In this document: positions 7,774-16,475 of the stretch, in pieces | Numbering within the stretch: the stretch's first letter is position 1 | How the letters are laid out: each line of letters opens with the position of its first letter | Assembly (NCBI RefSeq): GCF_900187455.1 | Contig: NZ_FYDX01000022.1 | Location: 1 to 64,000, forward strand | Direction of reading: 5' to 3' | DNA length: 64,000 nucleotides | Source: Pseudomonas sp. Irchel 3E13 | GTDB lineage: Bacteria; Pseudomonadota; Gammaproteobacteria; Pseudomonadales; Pseudomonadaceae | Position numbers and translations under genes: made by a program | The notes under the pieces: generated by a model | What the model saw: only the letters and a program-made list of their open reading frames with translations | What the model was told of the DNA's origin: nothing | The model's database searches: none

Positions 7774-7805
7774 GGCGCGAGTATTGAACTCGCGCCTTTT
7801 TTTTT
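7774..7805 (+). terminator. Terminator of the queA-secF operon
   Basis: A perfect 9-base stem (GGCGCGAGT/ACTCGCGCC) with ATTGA loop is followed by nine T. It lies 30 bases after the secF stop. Confidence 0.9.
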
Positions 7806-7860
7806 GCTCCAAGGCTGGGAGAAGCGCGGGTCAAACCCGCAGGTAAATCAGGAGGTTCAC

Positions 7861-8409
7861 GTGAATAAGTCGATGCTGGTGGGTGCGGTACTGGGTGCTG
7901 TCGGTGTGACTGCCGGAGGTGCTGTCGCGACCTACAGCCTGGTCAACAGCGGGCCGGAATACGCCCAGGTGCTGGGTGTGCAGCCGGTCAAGCAGACTGT
8001 GAAGACGCCACGGGAAGTCTGTAAGGATGTGACCGTTACGCGGCAGAAGCCCGTGCAGGATCAGCACCAGATCGCCGGTACCGTGCTCGGTGCGGTGGCG
8101 GGTGGGCTGCTCGGCAATCAGATCGGTGGCGGCACCGGCAAGAAGATCGCCACGGTGGCCGGTGCGGTCGGCGGCGGTTATGCCGGCAACAAGGTTCAGG
8201 AAAACATGCAGAACAACGACACCTACTCCACGACACAGACCCGTTGCAACACGGTCAATGACGTAAGCGAGAAGGTGATTGGCTATGACGTGAAGTATTC
8301 GGTCGGCGAGAAGGTCGGTCAGGTGCGCATGGACCGTGATCCTGGGTCGCAGATTCCGCTGGATAAGCAGGGCAATCTGGTTTTGGGGCAGGCGCAGCCG
8401 GCTCAGTAA
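7861..8409 (+). CDS. Glycine-zipper 2TM-domain envelope protein
   Basis: This 182-residue protein starts with a hydrophobic signal or anchor helix (MLVGAVLGAVGVTAGGAVA). A classic glycine zipper, GTVLGAVAGGLLGNQIGGGTGKKIATVAGAVGGGYAGNKVQE, occupies about residues 74-116. The family includes the Rickettsia 17-kDa antigen and small stress-related envelope proteins of uncertain function, so no specific role is claimed. GTG 7861 is the start because CAGGAGG lies six bases before it. The gene is monocistronic between the secF terminator and a bidirectional terminator shared with suhB. Confidence 0.85.
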   Translation: MNKSMLVGAVLGAVGVTAGGAVATYSLVNSGPEYAQVLGVQPVKQTVKTPREVCKDVTVTRQKPVQDQHQIAGTVLGAVAGGLLGNQIGGGTGKKIATVAGAVGGGYAGNKVQENMQNNDTYSTTQTRCNTVNDVSEKVIGYDVKYSVGEKVGQVRMDRDPGSQIPLDKQGNLVLGQAQPAQ

Positions 8410-8431
8410 TGAGGCCCTGAAATTCGACCAA

Positions 8432-8459
8432 AAAAAAGCACCTCGAAAGGTGCTTTTTT
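8432..8459. terminator. Bidirectional terminator between convergent genes
   Basis: GCACCT/AGGTGC with CGAA loop is flanked by a run of A on the left and six T on the right. It can end transcripts from both the glycine-zipper gene and suhB. Confidence 0.9.
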
Positions 8460-8476
8460 CATGCCCGGCTAAAAAC

Positions 8477-9292
8477 TCAGCGCTTTACCGAAGGCGGCAG
8501 GTGCGGCTGGATAGCCGTCAGCACAGCCTTGAAGCACTTGATGTTGCCGGCAACGACGTGGCCTTTCTCAAGGAAGTCGTGACCGCCGGTGAAGTCGCTC
8601 ACCAGGCCGCCCGCTTCCTGGATCAGCAGCGCGCCCGCGGCCATGTCCCATTCGGACAGGCCCGACTCCCAGAAGGCGTCGAAACGACCAGCGGCAACGT
8701 AGGCCAGGTCCAGGCTGGCGGAACCGGCGCGGCGGATGCCGGCGGTCTGGCCGACCAGGGCGCGGAACATGCCCAGGTAGTTGTCCAGATATTCCATCTG
8801 GTTGTCGCGGAACGGGAAGCCGGTGCCGAGCAGGGCGCCTTCCAGGCTGGTGCGCGAGCTGACGCGCAGGCGACGGCCGTTCAGCTGGGCGCCACGGCCA
8901 CGGCTAGCGGTGAATTCTTCTTGGCGAACCGGGTCCAGTACGACGGCGTGCTCGAGGCGGCCGCGGTATTTGCAGGCGATGCTGACAGCAAAGTGAGGAA
9001 CGCCACGCAGGAAGTTGGTAGTGCCATCCAGCGGATCGATGATCCACAGGTAGTCTTCGCCTTCACCGCTGCCGGCGTGCAGGCCGGTCTCTTCGCCTTG
9101 GATGGCGTGGGTCGGGTAGGCTTTGCGCAGCGCGTCGATGATGACTTTCTCGGCGGCGCGATCAACTTCGGACACGTAATCCTTGGCGTCCTTCTCATCA
9201 ACCTTGATGGTATCCAGGCGCTCGATTGAGCGGAAAATCAGTTCGCTGGCGCTGCGGGCGGCGCGCAGCGCGATATTCAGCATGGGCTGCAT
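8477..9292 (-). CDS. suhB: Inositol-1-monophosphatase family protein SuhB
   Basis: SuhB hydrolyses inositol monophosphates with Mg2+. In E. coli it also joins the antitermination complex on rRNA operons, and in Pseudomonas it is reported to affect virulence regulation. The 271-residue product shows the metal-binding motifs EVDRAAE, GEETG (about residue 67) and WIIDPLDGTTNFLRG (about 83-97), plus the C-terminal SEWDMAAGALLIQEAGG. It is divergent from trmJ and ends at the shared terminator at 8432-8459. Confidence 0.95.
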   Translation of the reverse strand: MQPMLNIALRAARSASELIFRSIERLDTIKVDEKDAKDYVSEVDRAAEKVIIDALRKAYPTHAIQGEETGLHAGSGEGEDYLWIIDPLDGTTNFLRGVPHFAVSIACKYRGRLEHAVVLDPVRQEEFTASRGRGAQLNGRRLRVSSRTSLEGALLGTGFPFRDNQMEYLDNYLGMFRALVGQTAGIRRAGSASLDLAYVAAGRFDAFWESGLSEWDMAAGALLIQEAGGLVSDFTGGHDFLEKGHVVAGNIKCFKAVLTAIQPHLPPSVKR

Positions 9293-9437
9293 GGACGTTT
9301 CACCTGAGTGTTAAAGAAAGCCGCACATTCTATCAGAAAACTTTCCGGGCAGAAGGGCAACATTTGCTTACGTAGCTTAATGGCGGTCGCTTCTGTAAGA
9401 TTTGCTCCCCTCTTTTTAGTGTCTGAGAGCGCCTGCC

Positions 9438-10199
9438 GTGCTGGAAAATATACGTGTCGTTCTGGTTTGTACCAGCCACCCCGGCAATATCGGAGGCGCT
9501 GCGCGTGCCATGAAGAACATGGGCCTGTCGCGGCTGGTGCTGGTGAGTCCTGCGGATTTCCCGTCTCCAGAGGCCAGCGCGCGCGCTTCCGGCGCCGACG
9601 ATGTGCTGGCGGGTGCCCAGGTGGTTTCCACCCTTGAAGACGCGCTGGTCGGCTGCACTCTGGTGATCGGCACCAGCGCGCGCAGTCGCAGCCTGCCCTG
9701 GCCGATGCTCGAGCCGCGCGAGTGCGGCACCGAAGTTACCGGGCGAGCGGCGCAGGGCGAGCAGGTCGCCCTGGTCTTTGGTCGTGAGCACGCCGGCCTG
9801 ACCAATGAAGAGCTGCAGCGCTGCCATTACCACGTGCACATCCCGTCCAATCCGGATTTCAGCTCGCTGAACCTGGCGGCGGCGGTGCAGGTGCTGAGCT
9901 ACGAGGTCCGCACGGCCTGGCTGGCGCAGGCGTCGCAGCCTGAAAAAACGGAAAAGGATGAGCCGGTCGAAGAGCTGGCCACCATGGACGAAATGGAGCG
10001 GTTCTACGGGCACCTGGAAGACACGCTGGTGCAGATCGGTTTCCTCGATCCGTCCCGGCCCAAGCACCTGATGCCGCGTTTGCGTCGCCTGTTCGGGCGC
10101 AGCGCGGTGAATCGTTCGGAAATGAGTATTTTGCGCGGCATCCTCACCGAAACCCAGAAAGCGGCCCGGGGCGATGCACACAAGCGGAAGGATCAATAA
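9438..10199 (+). CDS. trmJ: tRNA (cytidine/uridine-2'-O-)methyltransferase TrmJ
   Basis: TrmJ is a SPOUT-class methylase that modifies the ribose of residue 32 in the anticodon loop of several tRNAs using S-adenosylmethionine. The 253-residue protein begins MLENIRVVLVCTSHPGNIGGAARAMKNMG and has the knot motifs LVFGREHAGLTNEEL (about 113-127) and the SSLNLAAAVQVLSYE loop (about 144-158). The basic C-terminal extension is normal for TrmJ. The start is GTG 9438. Its stop overlaps the cysE start as TAATG. Placement before cysE and iscR is conserved in pseudomonads. Confidence 0.95.
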   Translation: MLENIRVVLVCTSHPGNIGGAARAMKNMGLSRLVLVSPADFPSPEASARASGADDVLAGAQVVSTLEDALVGCTLVIGTSARSRSLPWPMLEPRECGTEVTGRAAQGEQVALVFGREHAGLTNEELQRCHYHVHIPSNPDFSSLNLAAAVQVLSYEVRTAWLAQASQPEKTEKDEPVEELATMDEMERFYGHLEDTLVQIGFLDPSRPKHLMPRLRRLFGRSAVNRSEMSILRGILTETQKAARGDAHKRKDQ

Positions 10200-10981
10200 T
10201 GTTCGAGCGTCTGCGTGAAGATATCCAAAGCGTATTCCACCGTGACCCGGCGGCACGCAATGCCTTTGAGGTGCTGACCTGCTATCCGGGTATGCACGCG
10301 ATCTGGCTGCACCGCGCGGCGCATTGTCTGTGGAAGAAGGACTGGAAGTGGCTGGCCCGGCTGGTGTCGAACTTCGGCCGCTGGATGACCGGGATCGAGA
10401 TCCACCCGGGTGCCAAGGTGGGCCGGCGCTTCTTCATCGACCATGGCATGGGCATCGTGATCGGTGAGACTGCGGAGATCGGCGACGATGTCACCCTGTA
10501 CCAGGGCGTGACCCTCGGCGGCACCAGCTGGAACAAGGGCAAGCGCCATCCGACCCTGGAAGATGGCGTGGTGGTCGGCGCCGGGGCCAAGGTGCTCGGT
10601 CCGTTCACGGTGGGTGCCGGTGCCAAGATCGGCTCCAACGCAGTGGTCACCAAGGCCGTGCCGGCCGGCGCCACGGCGGTGGGAATTCCGGGGCGGATCA
10701 TCGTCAAGTCCGATGTCGAGCAGGAAGCCCGGCGCAAGGCCATGGCTGAGAAGATCGGCTTTGATGCCTACGGCGTCAGCGAAGACATGCCCGACCCGGT
10801 GGCCCGCGCCATTGGTCAGTTGCTCGATCACCTGCAAGCGGTGGACGGGCGCTTGGAAGACATGTGCGGTGCGCTGAAAAACCTCGGCAGCGACTACTGC
10901 GCCAAGGAGCTTCCGGCCTTGCATGAAGAAGATTTCGCCTGCGTCAAAGGCGAGGTTCGCAGTGACGCGCCGACGCATTGA
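10199..10981 (+). CDS. cysE: Serine O-acetyltransferase CysE
   Basis: CysE makes O-acetylserine from serine and acetyl-CoA, the entry step to cysteine. The protein has 260 residues: an N-terminal helical domain, then left-handed beta-helix hexapeptide repeats (about 65-170) with IHPGAKVGRRFFIDHGMGIVIGETAEIG and the active-site DHG His. The C-terminal tail is longer than the minimal fold. It is translationally coupled to trmJ and lies directly upstream of the isc operon, whose IscS consumes cysteine. That neighbourhood suggests, but does not prove, shared control. Confidence 0.95.
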   Translation: MFERLREDIQSVFHRDPAARNAFEVLTCYPGMHAIWLHRAAHCLWKKDWKWLARLVSNFGRWMTGIEIHPGAKVGRRFFIDHGMGIVIGETAEIGDDVTLYQGVTLGGTSWNKGKRHPTLEDGVVVGAGAKVLGPFTVGAGAKIGSNAVVTKAVPAGATAVGIPGRIIVKSDVEQEARRKAMAEKIGFDAYGVSEDMPDPVARAIGQLLDHLQAVDGRLEDMCGALKNLGSDYCAKELPALHEEDFACVKGEVRSDAPTH

Positions 10982-10999
10982 CAGGCCGTTCGTTACAAG

Positions 11000-11017
11000 G
11001 GGCGTGTGCTCACGCCC
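11000..11017 (+). terminator. Weak hairpin after cysE
   Basis: GGGCGTG/CACGCCC with TGCT loop lies about 20 bases after the cysE stop. There is no T run, so termination is uncertain. Confidence 0.35.
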
Positions 11018-11077
11018 TGATCTTGCTATCATCGCGCCCGCCGTTCAGGCGCAATCCCGACTAAAGCAGTAGGTCTT

Positions 11078-11102
11078 ATAGTTGACTTAAATGCTCGGGA
11101 AT
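11078..11102 (+). promoter_or_regulatory. IscR type 1 operator over the isc promoter
   Basis: The 25-base segment runs ATAGTTGACT, then AAA-rich centre, then GCTCGGGAAT. It agrees with the published E. coli type 1 consensus ATASYYGACT...AGTCRRSTAT at nearly every fixed position. It covers the -35 element of the iscR promoter, so [2Fe-2S]-IscR bound here would repress its own operon. Confidence 0.85.
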
Positions 11103-11110
11103 CGCATACT
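11082..11110 (+). promoter_or_regulatory. Promoter of the isc operon
   Basis: TTGACT (11082-11087) and CATACT (11105-11110) with a 17-base spacer form a good sigma-70 promoter. Transcription would begin near 11117, about 31 bases before the iscR ATG. It overlaps the IscR operator. Confidence 0.8.
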
Positions 11111-11147
11111 CGCACACATCCTGTAACTCCCGTGGTATCAAATAGCC

Positions 11148-11639
11148 ATGCGACTGACTACTAAAGGCCGATACGCCGTGACTGCCATGCTCGACCTGGC
11201 ACTGCACGCGCAAAATGGGCCGGTGTCCCTGGCCGACATCTCTGAGCGCCAAGGCATTTCCCTCTCTTATCTGGAGCAGTTGTTCGCCAAACTGCGCCGC
11301 GCCAACCTGGTTTCCAGTGTGCGTGGTCCAGGCGGTGGCTATCAGCTCTCGCGAGTCATGGAAAGCATCCAGGTGGCCCAGGTTATCGATGCGGTCAATG
11401 AATCGGTCGACGCAACCCGTTGCCAAGGCCTCGGCGATTGCCATGCCGGTGACACCTGCCTGACCCACCACCTGTGGTGCGACCTCAGTGCACGAATCCA
11501 CGAATTCCTCAGCGGAATCAGCCTGGCCGACCTAGTGACCCGCCGAGAGGTCCAGGAAGTGGCCCAGCGCCAGGACCTTCGCCGCATTGCCGGCCGAGCC
11601 CCGCATCTGGACAAGATTGAAACGTCCGCCGTCGAATGA
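11148..11639 (+). CDS. iscR: Iron-sulfur cluster assembly regulator IscR
   Basis: IscR is an Rrf2-family DNA-binding protein that carries a [2Fe-2S] cluster and represses the isc operon when clusters are plentiful. The 163-residue protein has an N-terminal winged helix (MRLTTKGRYAVTAMLDLALH...). Its cluster ligands sit at the E. coli positions, C92, C98, C104 and H107. It heads the isc operon and has its own operator upstream (11078-11102), so it is autoregulated. The C-terminal tail is variable, as in other IscRs. Confidence 0.97.
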   Translation: MRLTTKGRYAVTAMLDLALHAQNGPVSLADISERQGISLSYLEQLFAKLRRANLVSSVRGPGGGYQLSRVMESIQVAQVIDAVNESVDATRCQGLGDCHAGDTCLTHHLWCDLSARIHEFLSGISLADLVTRREVQEVAQRQDLRRIAGRAPHLDKIETSAVE

Positions 11640-11682
11640 CCGTTTCGAACGAGCGACGCGCCTGCCTGATAGGAGAGATTCA

Positions 11683-12897
11683 ATGAAGTTGCCGATCTAC
11701 CTCGATTACTCCGCGACCACTCCGGTCGACCCACGTGTCGCCCAGAAGATGAGCGAATGCCTGCTGGTCGACGGGAACTTCGGTAACCCGGCGTCGCGCT
11801 CCCACGTCTTCGGCTGGAAAGCTGAAGAGTCGGTCGAAAACGCCCGCCGCCAGGTCGCTGACCTGGTCAATGCCGACCCACGCGAAATCGTCTGGACCAG
11901 CGGTGCCACCGAGTCCGACAACCTGGCGTTGAAAGGTGTCGCGCACTTCTACAGCACCAAGGGCAAGCACATCATCACCTCCAAGATCGAGCACAAAGCG
12001 GTCCTGGACAGCACTCGCCAACTCGAGCGCGAAGGCTTCGAAGTCACCTACCTCGAGCCTGGCAGCGACGGCCTGATCACTCCGGCCATGATCGAAGCGG
12101 CCCTGCGCGACGACACCATCCTCGTGTCGATCATGCATGTGAACAACGAGATCGGCACCATCAACGACATCGCCGCCATCGGTGAACTGACCCGCTCCCG
12201 CGGTGTGATGTTCCACGTCGATGCGGCTCAGTCCACTGGCAAGGTCGAGATCGACCTGCAGAAGCTGAAAGTCGACCTGATGTCCTTCTCCGCTCACAAA
12301 ACCTACGGCCCGAAAGGCATTGGCGCGCTGTACGTCAGCCGCAAGCCGCGGGTTCGCCTGGAAGCTGCCATGCACGGCGGTGGTCATGAACGCGGCATGC
12401 GTTCGGGCACCCTGGCGACCCACCAGATCGTCGGCATGGGCGAAGCCTTCGCCGTCGCCAAAGAGCTGATGGCCAGCGAGAACGTGCGTATCAAGGCCCT
12501 GAGCGATCGCTTCTTCAAACAGGTCGAAGGCCTGGAAGAGCTGTACGTCAACGGCAGCCTGACCGCACGTATTCCGCACAACCTGAACCTGAGCTTCAAC
12601 TACGTCGAAGGCGAGTCGCTGATCATGGCGCTCAAGGACCTGGCCGTATCGTCCGGTTCTGCATGCACTTCGGCATCCCTCGAGCCGTCCTATGTCCTGC
12701 GCGCCCTGGGCCGCAACGACGAACTGGCGCACAGCTCGATCCGCTTCACCTTCGGCCGCTTCACCACCGAAGAAGAAATCGACTACGCCGCGCAGAAGGT
12801 CTGCGAGGCCGTTACCAAGCTGCGCGAATTGTCGCCGCTGTGGGATATGTACAAAGACGGCGTCGACATCTCCAAGATCGAGTGGGCTGCGCACTAA
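11683..12897 (+). CDS. iscS: Cysteine desulfurase IscS
   Basis: IscS is the pyridoxal-phosphate enzyme that takes sulfur from cysteine and delivers it to IscU and other acceptors. The protein is 404 residues, matching E. coli IscS. It has PLP lysine K206 in SFSAHKTYGPKG, the catalytic mobile-loop cysteine C328 in SSGSACTSASLEPS, and the ATESDN motif. I placed the start at ATG 11683, with AGGAGAG before it; the open frame upstream is non-coding overlap with the end of iscR. iscU follows after 46 bases. Confidence 0.98.
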   Translation: MKLPIYLDYSATTPVDPRVAQKMSECLLVDGNFGNPASRSHVFGWKAEESVENARRQVADLVNADPREIVWTSGATESDNLALKGVAHFYSTKGKHIITSKIEHKAVLDSTRQLEREGFEVTYLEPGSDGLITPAMIEAALRDDTILVSIMHVNNEIGTINDIAAIGELTRSRGVMFHVDAAQSTGKVEIDLQKLKVDLMSFSAHKTYGPKGIGALYVSRKPRVRLEAAMHGGGHERGMRSGTLATHQIVGMGEAFAVAKELMASENVRIKALSDRFFKQVEGLEELYVNGSLTARIPHNLNLSFNYVEGESLIMALKDLAVSSGSACTSASLEPSYVLRALGRNDELAHSSIRFTFGRFTTEEEIDYAAQKVCEAVTKLRELSPLWDMYKDGVDISKIEWAAH

Positions 12898-12943
12898 GTA
12901 GTCGCCAGCAAGAGCGGCTCTCTGATGAGGAAGGAATTGCACC

Positions 12944-13330
12944 ATGGCATACAGTGAAAAGGTCATCGACCACTACGAAAACCCGCGCAACGTCGGCAAG
13001 ATGAATGCCGAAGACCCGGATGTTGGCACCGGCATGGTCGGCGCTCCGGCGTGCGGCGACGTGATGCGCCTGCAGATCAAGGTCAACGAGCAGGGCGTCA
13101 TCGAAGACGCCAAGTTCAAGACCTACGGCTGTGGTTCGGCCATCGCTTCCAGCTCCCTCGCCACCGAGTGGATGAAGGGCAAGACCCTGGACGAAGCCGA
13201 GACCATCAAGAACACGCAGCTGGCCGAAGAACTGGCCCTGCCGCCGGTCAAGATCCACTGCTCGGTACTCGCCGAAGACGCCATCAAGGCGGCCGTTCGC
13301 GACTACAAGCAGAAGAAAGGTCTGATCTGA
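12944..13330 (+). CDS. iscU: Iron-sulfur scaffold protein IscU
   Basis: IscU is the scaffold on which [2Fe-2S] and [4Fe-4S] clusters are built before transfer to target proteins. All functional residues are present at the standard positions: C37, D39, C63, H105 and C106, plus LPPVK (99-103), the motif recognised by the chaperone HscA. It has 128 residues, the usual length, and AGGAAGG before the ATG. Confidence 0.98.
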   Translation: MAYSEKVIDHYENPRNVGKMNAEDPDVGTGMVGAPACGDVMRLQIKVNEQGVIEDAKFKTYGCGSAIASSSLATEWMKGKTLDEAETIKNTQLAEELALPPVKIHCSVLAEDAIKAAVRDYKQKKGLI

Positions 13331-13359
13331 ACCACCTTCAGCAGGTTTAAGGAGTCTCG

Positions 13360-13683
13360 ATGGCTATCAGCATGACAGAAGCCGCCGCCAACCACGTGCG
13401 GCGCTCCCTCGAAGGACGTGGCAAGGGTGACGGTGTTCGCCTGGGTGTCCGTACTACCGGCTGCTCCGGTCTGGCCTACGTGCTGGAGTTCGTTGACGAG
13501 CCGAACGGCGAAGACGAAGTGTTCGAAAGTCACGGTGTGAAAGTGATCATCGACCCGAAAAGTCTGGTGTACCTCGACGGTACCGAGCTGGACTTCGTCA
13601 AGGAAGGGTTGAACGAAGGCTTCAAGTTCAACAACCCCAACGTGCGCGGTGAGTGTGGCTGCGGCGAAAGCTTCAACGTCTGA
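13360..13683 (+). CDS. iscA: A-type iron-sulfur carrier IscA
   Basis: IscA carries clusters or iron to apo-proteins and helps form [4Fe-4S] clusters. It has 107 residues with the three invariant cysteines C35 (TTGCSGLAY) and C99 and C101 (GECGCGESF). TAAGGAG precedes the start. It sits between iscU and hscB, as in E. coli. Confidence 0.97.
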   Translation: MAISMTEAAANHVRRSLEGRGKGDGVRLGVRTTGCSGLAYVLEFVDEPNGEDEVFESHGVKVIIDPKSLVYLDGTELDFVKEGLNEGFKFNNPNVRGECGCGESFNV

Positions 13684-13691
13684 GGCTGCGC

Positions 13692-14213
13692 GTGGGTACT
13701 CCTTGTCATTTCGCCCTGTTTGAACTGCAGCCGGACTTCCGTCTGGACCTCGAGCAACTGGCCGCCCGCTACCGCGAGCTGGCCCGTGCCGTGCATCCAG
13801 ACCGGTTCGCCGATGCGTCCGAGCGCGAACAGCGCCTGGCGCTGGAACGGTCCGCTGGTCTCAACGATGCCTATCAGACCCTCAAGAGCGCGCCCCGTCG
13901 GGCGCGTTACCTGTTGGCGCTCGGCGGCCATGAAGTGCCGCAGGAAGTCACCGTCCACGATCCCGAGTTTCTCTTCCAGCAGATGCAGTGGCGCGAAGAG
14001 CTCGAAGACCTTCAGGACAGTGCCGACCTCGATGGCGTGGCCGCGTTCAAGCGCCGCCTGAAAGCCGCCTCCGAAGCCCTCAACGAGGAGTTCGCCGCTT
14101 GCTGGAACGACGCCGCGCAGCGTGAACAGGCCGAACGCCTGATGCGCCGCATGCAGTTCCTCGACAAGCTCGCCTACGAAGTGCGCCAGCTGGAAGAGCG
14201 CCTCGACGATTAA
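13692..14213 (+). CDS. hscB: J-domain co-chaperone HscB
   Basis: HscB brings IscU to the Hsp70 HscA and stimulates its ATPase. From GTG 13692 the protein is 173 residues (MGTPCHFALFELQ...), close to E. coli HscB. The J domain has the required HPD (VHPDRF, about 37-39), and the C-terminal three-helix bundle includes the usual hydrophobic IscU-binding face. The frame is open further upstream into iscA, but the GTG fits the family start. Confidence 0.95.
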   Translation: MGTPCHFALFELQPDFRLDLEQLAARYRELARAVHPDRFADASEREQRLALERSAGLNDAYQTLKSAPRRARYLLALGGHEVPQEVTVHDPEFLFQQMQWREELEDLQDSADLDGVAAFKRRLKAASEALNEEFAACWNDAAQREQAERLMRRMQFLDKLAYEVRQLEERLDD

Positions 14214-14255
14214 CCCGGTGCCGCCCCTGGCGACACCCCTGGTATTCAGATAAGC

Positions 14256-16121
14256 ATGGCCCTACTGCAGATCGCCGAACCCGGTCAGACTCCTCAACCC
14301 CACCAGCGCCGACTGGCCGTGGGTATCGACCTGGGTACTACCAATTCGCTGGTCGCTGCCCTGCGCAGTGGTCTTTCCGCTCCGTTGCCCGATGCCGAAG
14401 GCCGGGTCATCCTGCCGTCCGCGGTGCGCTATCACGCTGACCACATCGATGTCGGTCACGTTGCGCGCGAGTCGGCCTCTGCCGATCCGCTGAACACCAT
14501 CCTCTCGGTCAAGCGCCTGATGGGGCGTGGCCTCGCGGACGTCAAGCAACTGGGGGAGCAACTGCCTTACCGCTTCGTCGGCGGCGAGTCGCACATGCCG
14601 TTCATCGAGACGATCCAGGGGCCGAAGAGTCCGGTGGAAGTTTCCGCCGATATCCTCAAGGTGCTGCGCCAGCGCGCTGAAGAAACCCTCGGTGGCGAGC
14701 TGGTTGGCGCGGTGATCACCGTGCCGGCCTATTTCGACGATGCTCAGCGCCAGGCCACCAAGGACGCCGCGCGTCTGGCCGGCCTCAACGTGCTGCGCCT
14801 GCTCAACGAGCCGACCGCGGCGGCTGTCGCCTACGGCCTGGACCAGAACGCCGAAGGCGTCGTGGCTATCTACGACCTGGGCGGCGGTACCTTCGATATT
14901 TCCATCCTGCGCCTGACCGGCGGTGTCTTCGAAGTGCTGGCCACCGGTGGCGATACCGCCCTGGGCGGCGATGATTTCGACCACGCCATTGCCAGTTGGA
15001 TCGTACAGTCCGCCGGCTTGTCTTCCGACCTCGATCCCGGCGCGCAGCGTCGCCTGCTGGAAACTGCCTGCGCCGCCAAGGAAGCCCTGACCGACGCCGA
15101 TTCCGTGGCCGTGCGCTACGACGGCTGGCAAGCCGAGCTGACCCGTGACGCCTTCGACGCGCTGATCGAACCGATGATCGCCCGCAGCCTGAAAGCCTGC
15201 CGTCGCGCCGTGCGTGACAGCGGTATCGAGCTGGAAGAAGTCGAGGCGGTGGTCATGGTCGGCGGCTCGACCCGTGTTCCTCGCGTGCGCAGTGCCGTGG
15301 GCGAGTTGTTCGGGCGTCAGCCGTTGACCGATATCGACCCGGATCAGGTGGTGGCCATTGGTGCTGCGATCCAGGCCGATACCCTGGCCGGCAACCGCCG
15401 CGAAGGTGGCGAATTGCTGCTGCTTGACGTGATTCCGCTGTCCCTGGGGCTGGAGACCATGGGCGGGCTGATGGAGAAGGTGATTCCGCGCAACACTACC
15501 ATTCCGGTCGCCCGAGCCCAGGAGTTCACCACCTACAAGGATGGCCAGACGGCCATGATGATCCACGTGCTCCAGGGTGAGCGCGAGTTGATCAGCGATT
15601 GCCGTTCCCTCGCCCGTTTCGAGCTGCGTGGCATTCCCGCCATGGTGGCCGGCGCCGCGAAGATCCGCGTGACCTTCCAGGTCGATGCTGACGGCCTGCT
15701 CAGCGTTTCCGCTCGGGAGCTGGGTTCGGGCGTCGAATCGAGCATTCAGGTCAAGCCGTCCTACGGCCTGACCGACGGCGAAATCGCCCGCATGCTCAAG
15801 GACTCCTTCGAGCACGCCGGCAATGACAAGGCGGCGCGCCAGTTGCGCGAACACCAGGTCGACGCCGAGCGCCTGCTTGAAGCAGTGCAGGGCGCGCTGG
15901 ATGCCGACGGCGAGCGTCTGCTGGACGCCGAAGAGCGCCTGGCGATCGAGCAACAGATGCAAGATTTGCGTGATTTGATGAGCGGCACCGATGGCTCGGC
16001 CATCGAGCAGCAGACCAAGCGTCTGTCGCAGGTGACCGATGCCTTTGCTGCCCGACGCCTTGATTCGACGGTCAAAGCCGCACTGGCCGGGCGCAACCTG
16101 AATGAGATCGAGGACAACTGA
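14256..16121 (+). CDS. hscA: Hsp70 chaperone HscA
   Basis: HscA is the dedicated Hsp70 that drives cluster transfer from IscU, using ATP. Its 621 residues show the Hsp70 signatures VGIDLGTTNSLVAA (about 22-35), IYDLGGGTFDISIL and VVMVGGSTRVPRVR. A substrate-binding domain starts near residue 385, after the linker GGELLLLDVIPLSLGLE. Its stop overlaps the fdx ATG by one base (TGATG). Confidence 0.97.
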   Translation: MALLQIAEPGQTPQPHQRRLAVGIDLGTTNSLVAALRSGLSAPLPDAEGRVILPSAVRYHADHIDVGHVARESASADPLNTILSVKRLMGRGLADVKQLGEQLPYRFVGGESHMPFIETIQGPKSPVEVSADILKVLRQRAEETLGGELVGAVITVPAYFDDAQRQATKDAARLAGLNVLRLLNEPTAAAVAYGLDQNAEGVVAIYDLGGGTFDISILRLTGGVFEVLATGGDTALGGDDFDHAIASWIVQSAGLSSDLDPGAQRRLLETACAAKEALTDADSVAVRYDGWQAELTRDAFDALIEPMIARSLKACRRAVRDSGIELEEVEAVVMVGGSTRVPRVRSAVGELFGRQPLTDIDPDQVVAIGAAIQADTLAGNRREGGELLLLDVIPLSLGLETMGGLMEKVIPRNTTIPVARAQEFTTYKDGQTAMMIHVLQGERELISDCRSLARFELRGIPAMVAGAAKIRVTFQVDADGLLSVSARELGSGVESSIQVKPSYGLTDGEIARMLKDSFEHAGNDKAARQLREHQVDAERLLEAVQGALDADGERLLDAEERLAIEQQMQDLRDLMSGTDGSAIEQQTKRLSQVTDAFAARRLDSTVKAALAGRNLNEIEDN

Positions 16122-16462
16122 TGCCGCAGGTTACATTTCTGCCCCACGAGAAGTTCTGTCCGGACGGCTTGACCGTCGAGGCAGCACCGGGGACTTCCAT
16201 TCTCGAACTGGCCCATGACCATCACATCGAGATCGAAAGCGCCTGTGGCGGCGTGTGTGCCTGCACCACGTGTCACTGCATCGTCCGCCAGGGTTTCGAC
16301 TCGGTCGAGGAAGCGGACGAGCTGGAAGAAGACATGCTGGACAAGGCCTGGGGCCTGGAAGCGCAGTCTCGTCTGGCGTGCCAGGTGGTTGTTGGTGAAG
16401 AAGACCTGACCATCGAGATTCCGAAGTACTCGCTCAACCACGCCGCCGAAGCGCCGCATTGA
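16121..16462 (+). CDS. fdx: Isc-type [2Fe-2S] ferredoxin Fdx
   Basis: This ferredoxin supplies electrons for cluster assembly on IscU. It has 113 residues, with cluster ligands C42, C48, C51 and C87 as in E. coli Fdx and extra cysteines at 46 and 53, also usual in this subfamily. It is acidic on the face expected to meet IscS. The start overlaps the hscA stop. Confidence 0.96.
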   Translation: MPQVTFLPHEKFCPDGLTVEAAPGTSILELAHDHHIEIESACGGVCACTTCHCIVRQGFDSVEEADELEEDMLDKAWGLEAQSRLACQVVVGEEDLTIEIPKYSLNHAAEAPH

Positions 16463-16475
16463 TCCTGGAGCCGAC

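Noticed and set aside
14262..15962. Open frame of 566 codons opposite hscA
   Set aside because: It is a shadow of a conserved Hsp70 gene, with no ribosome site and no family signature.
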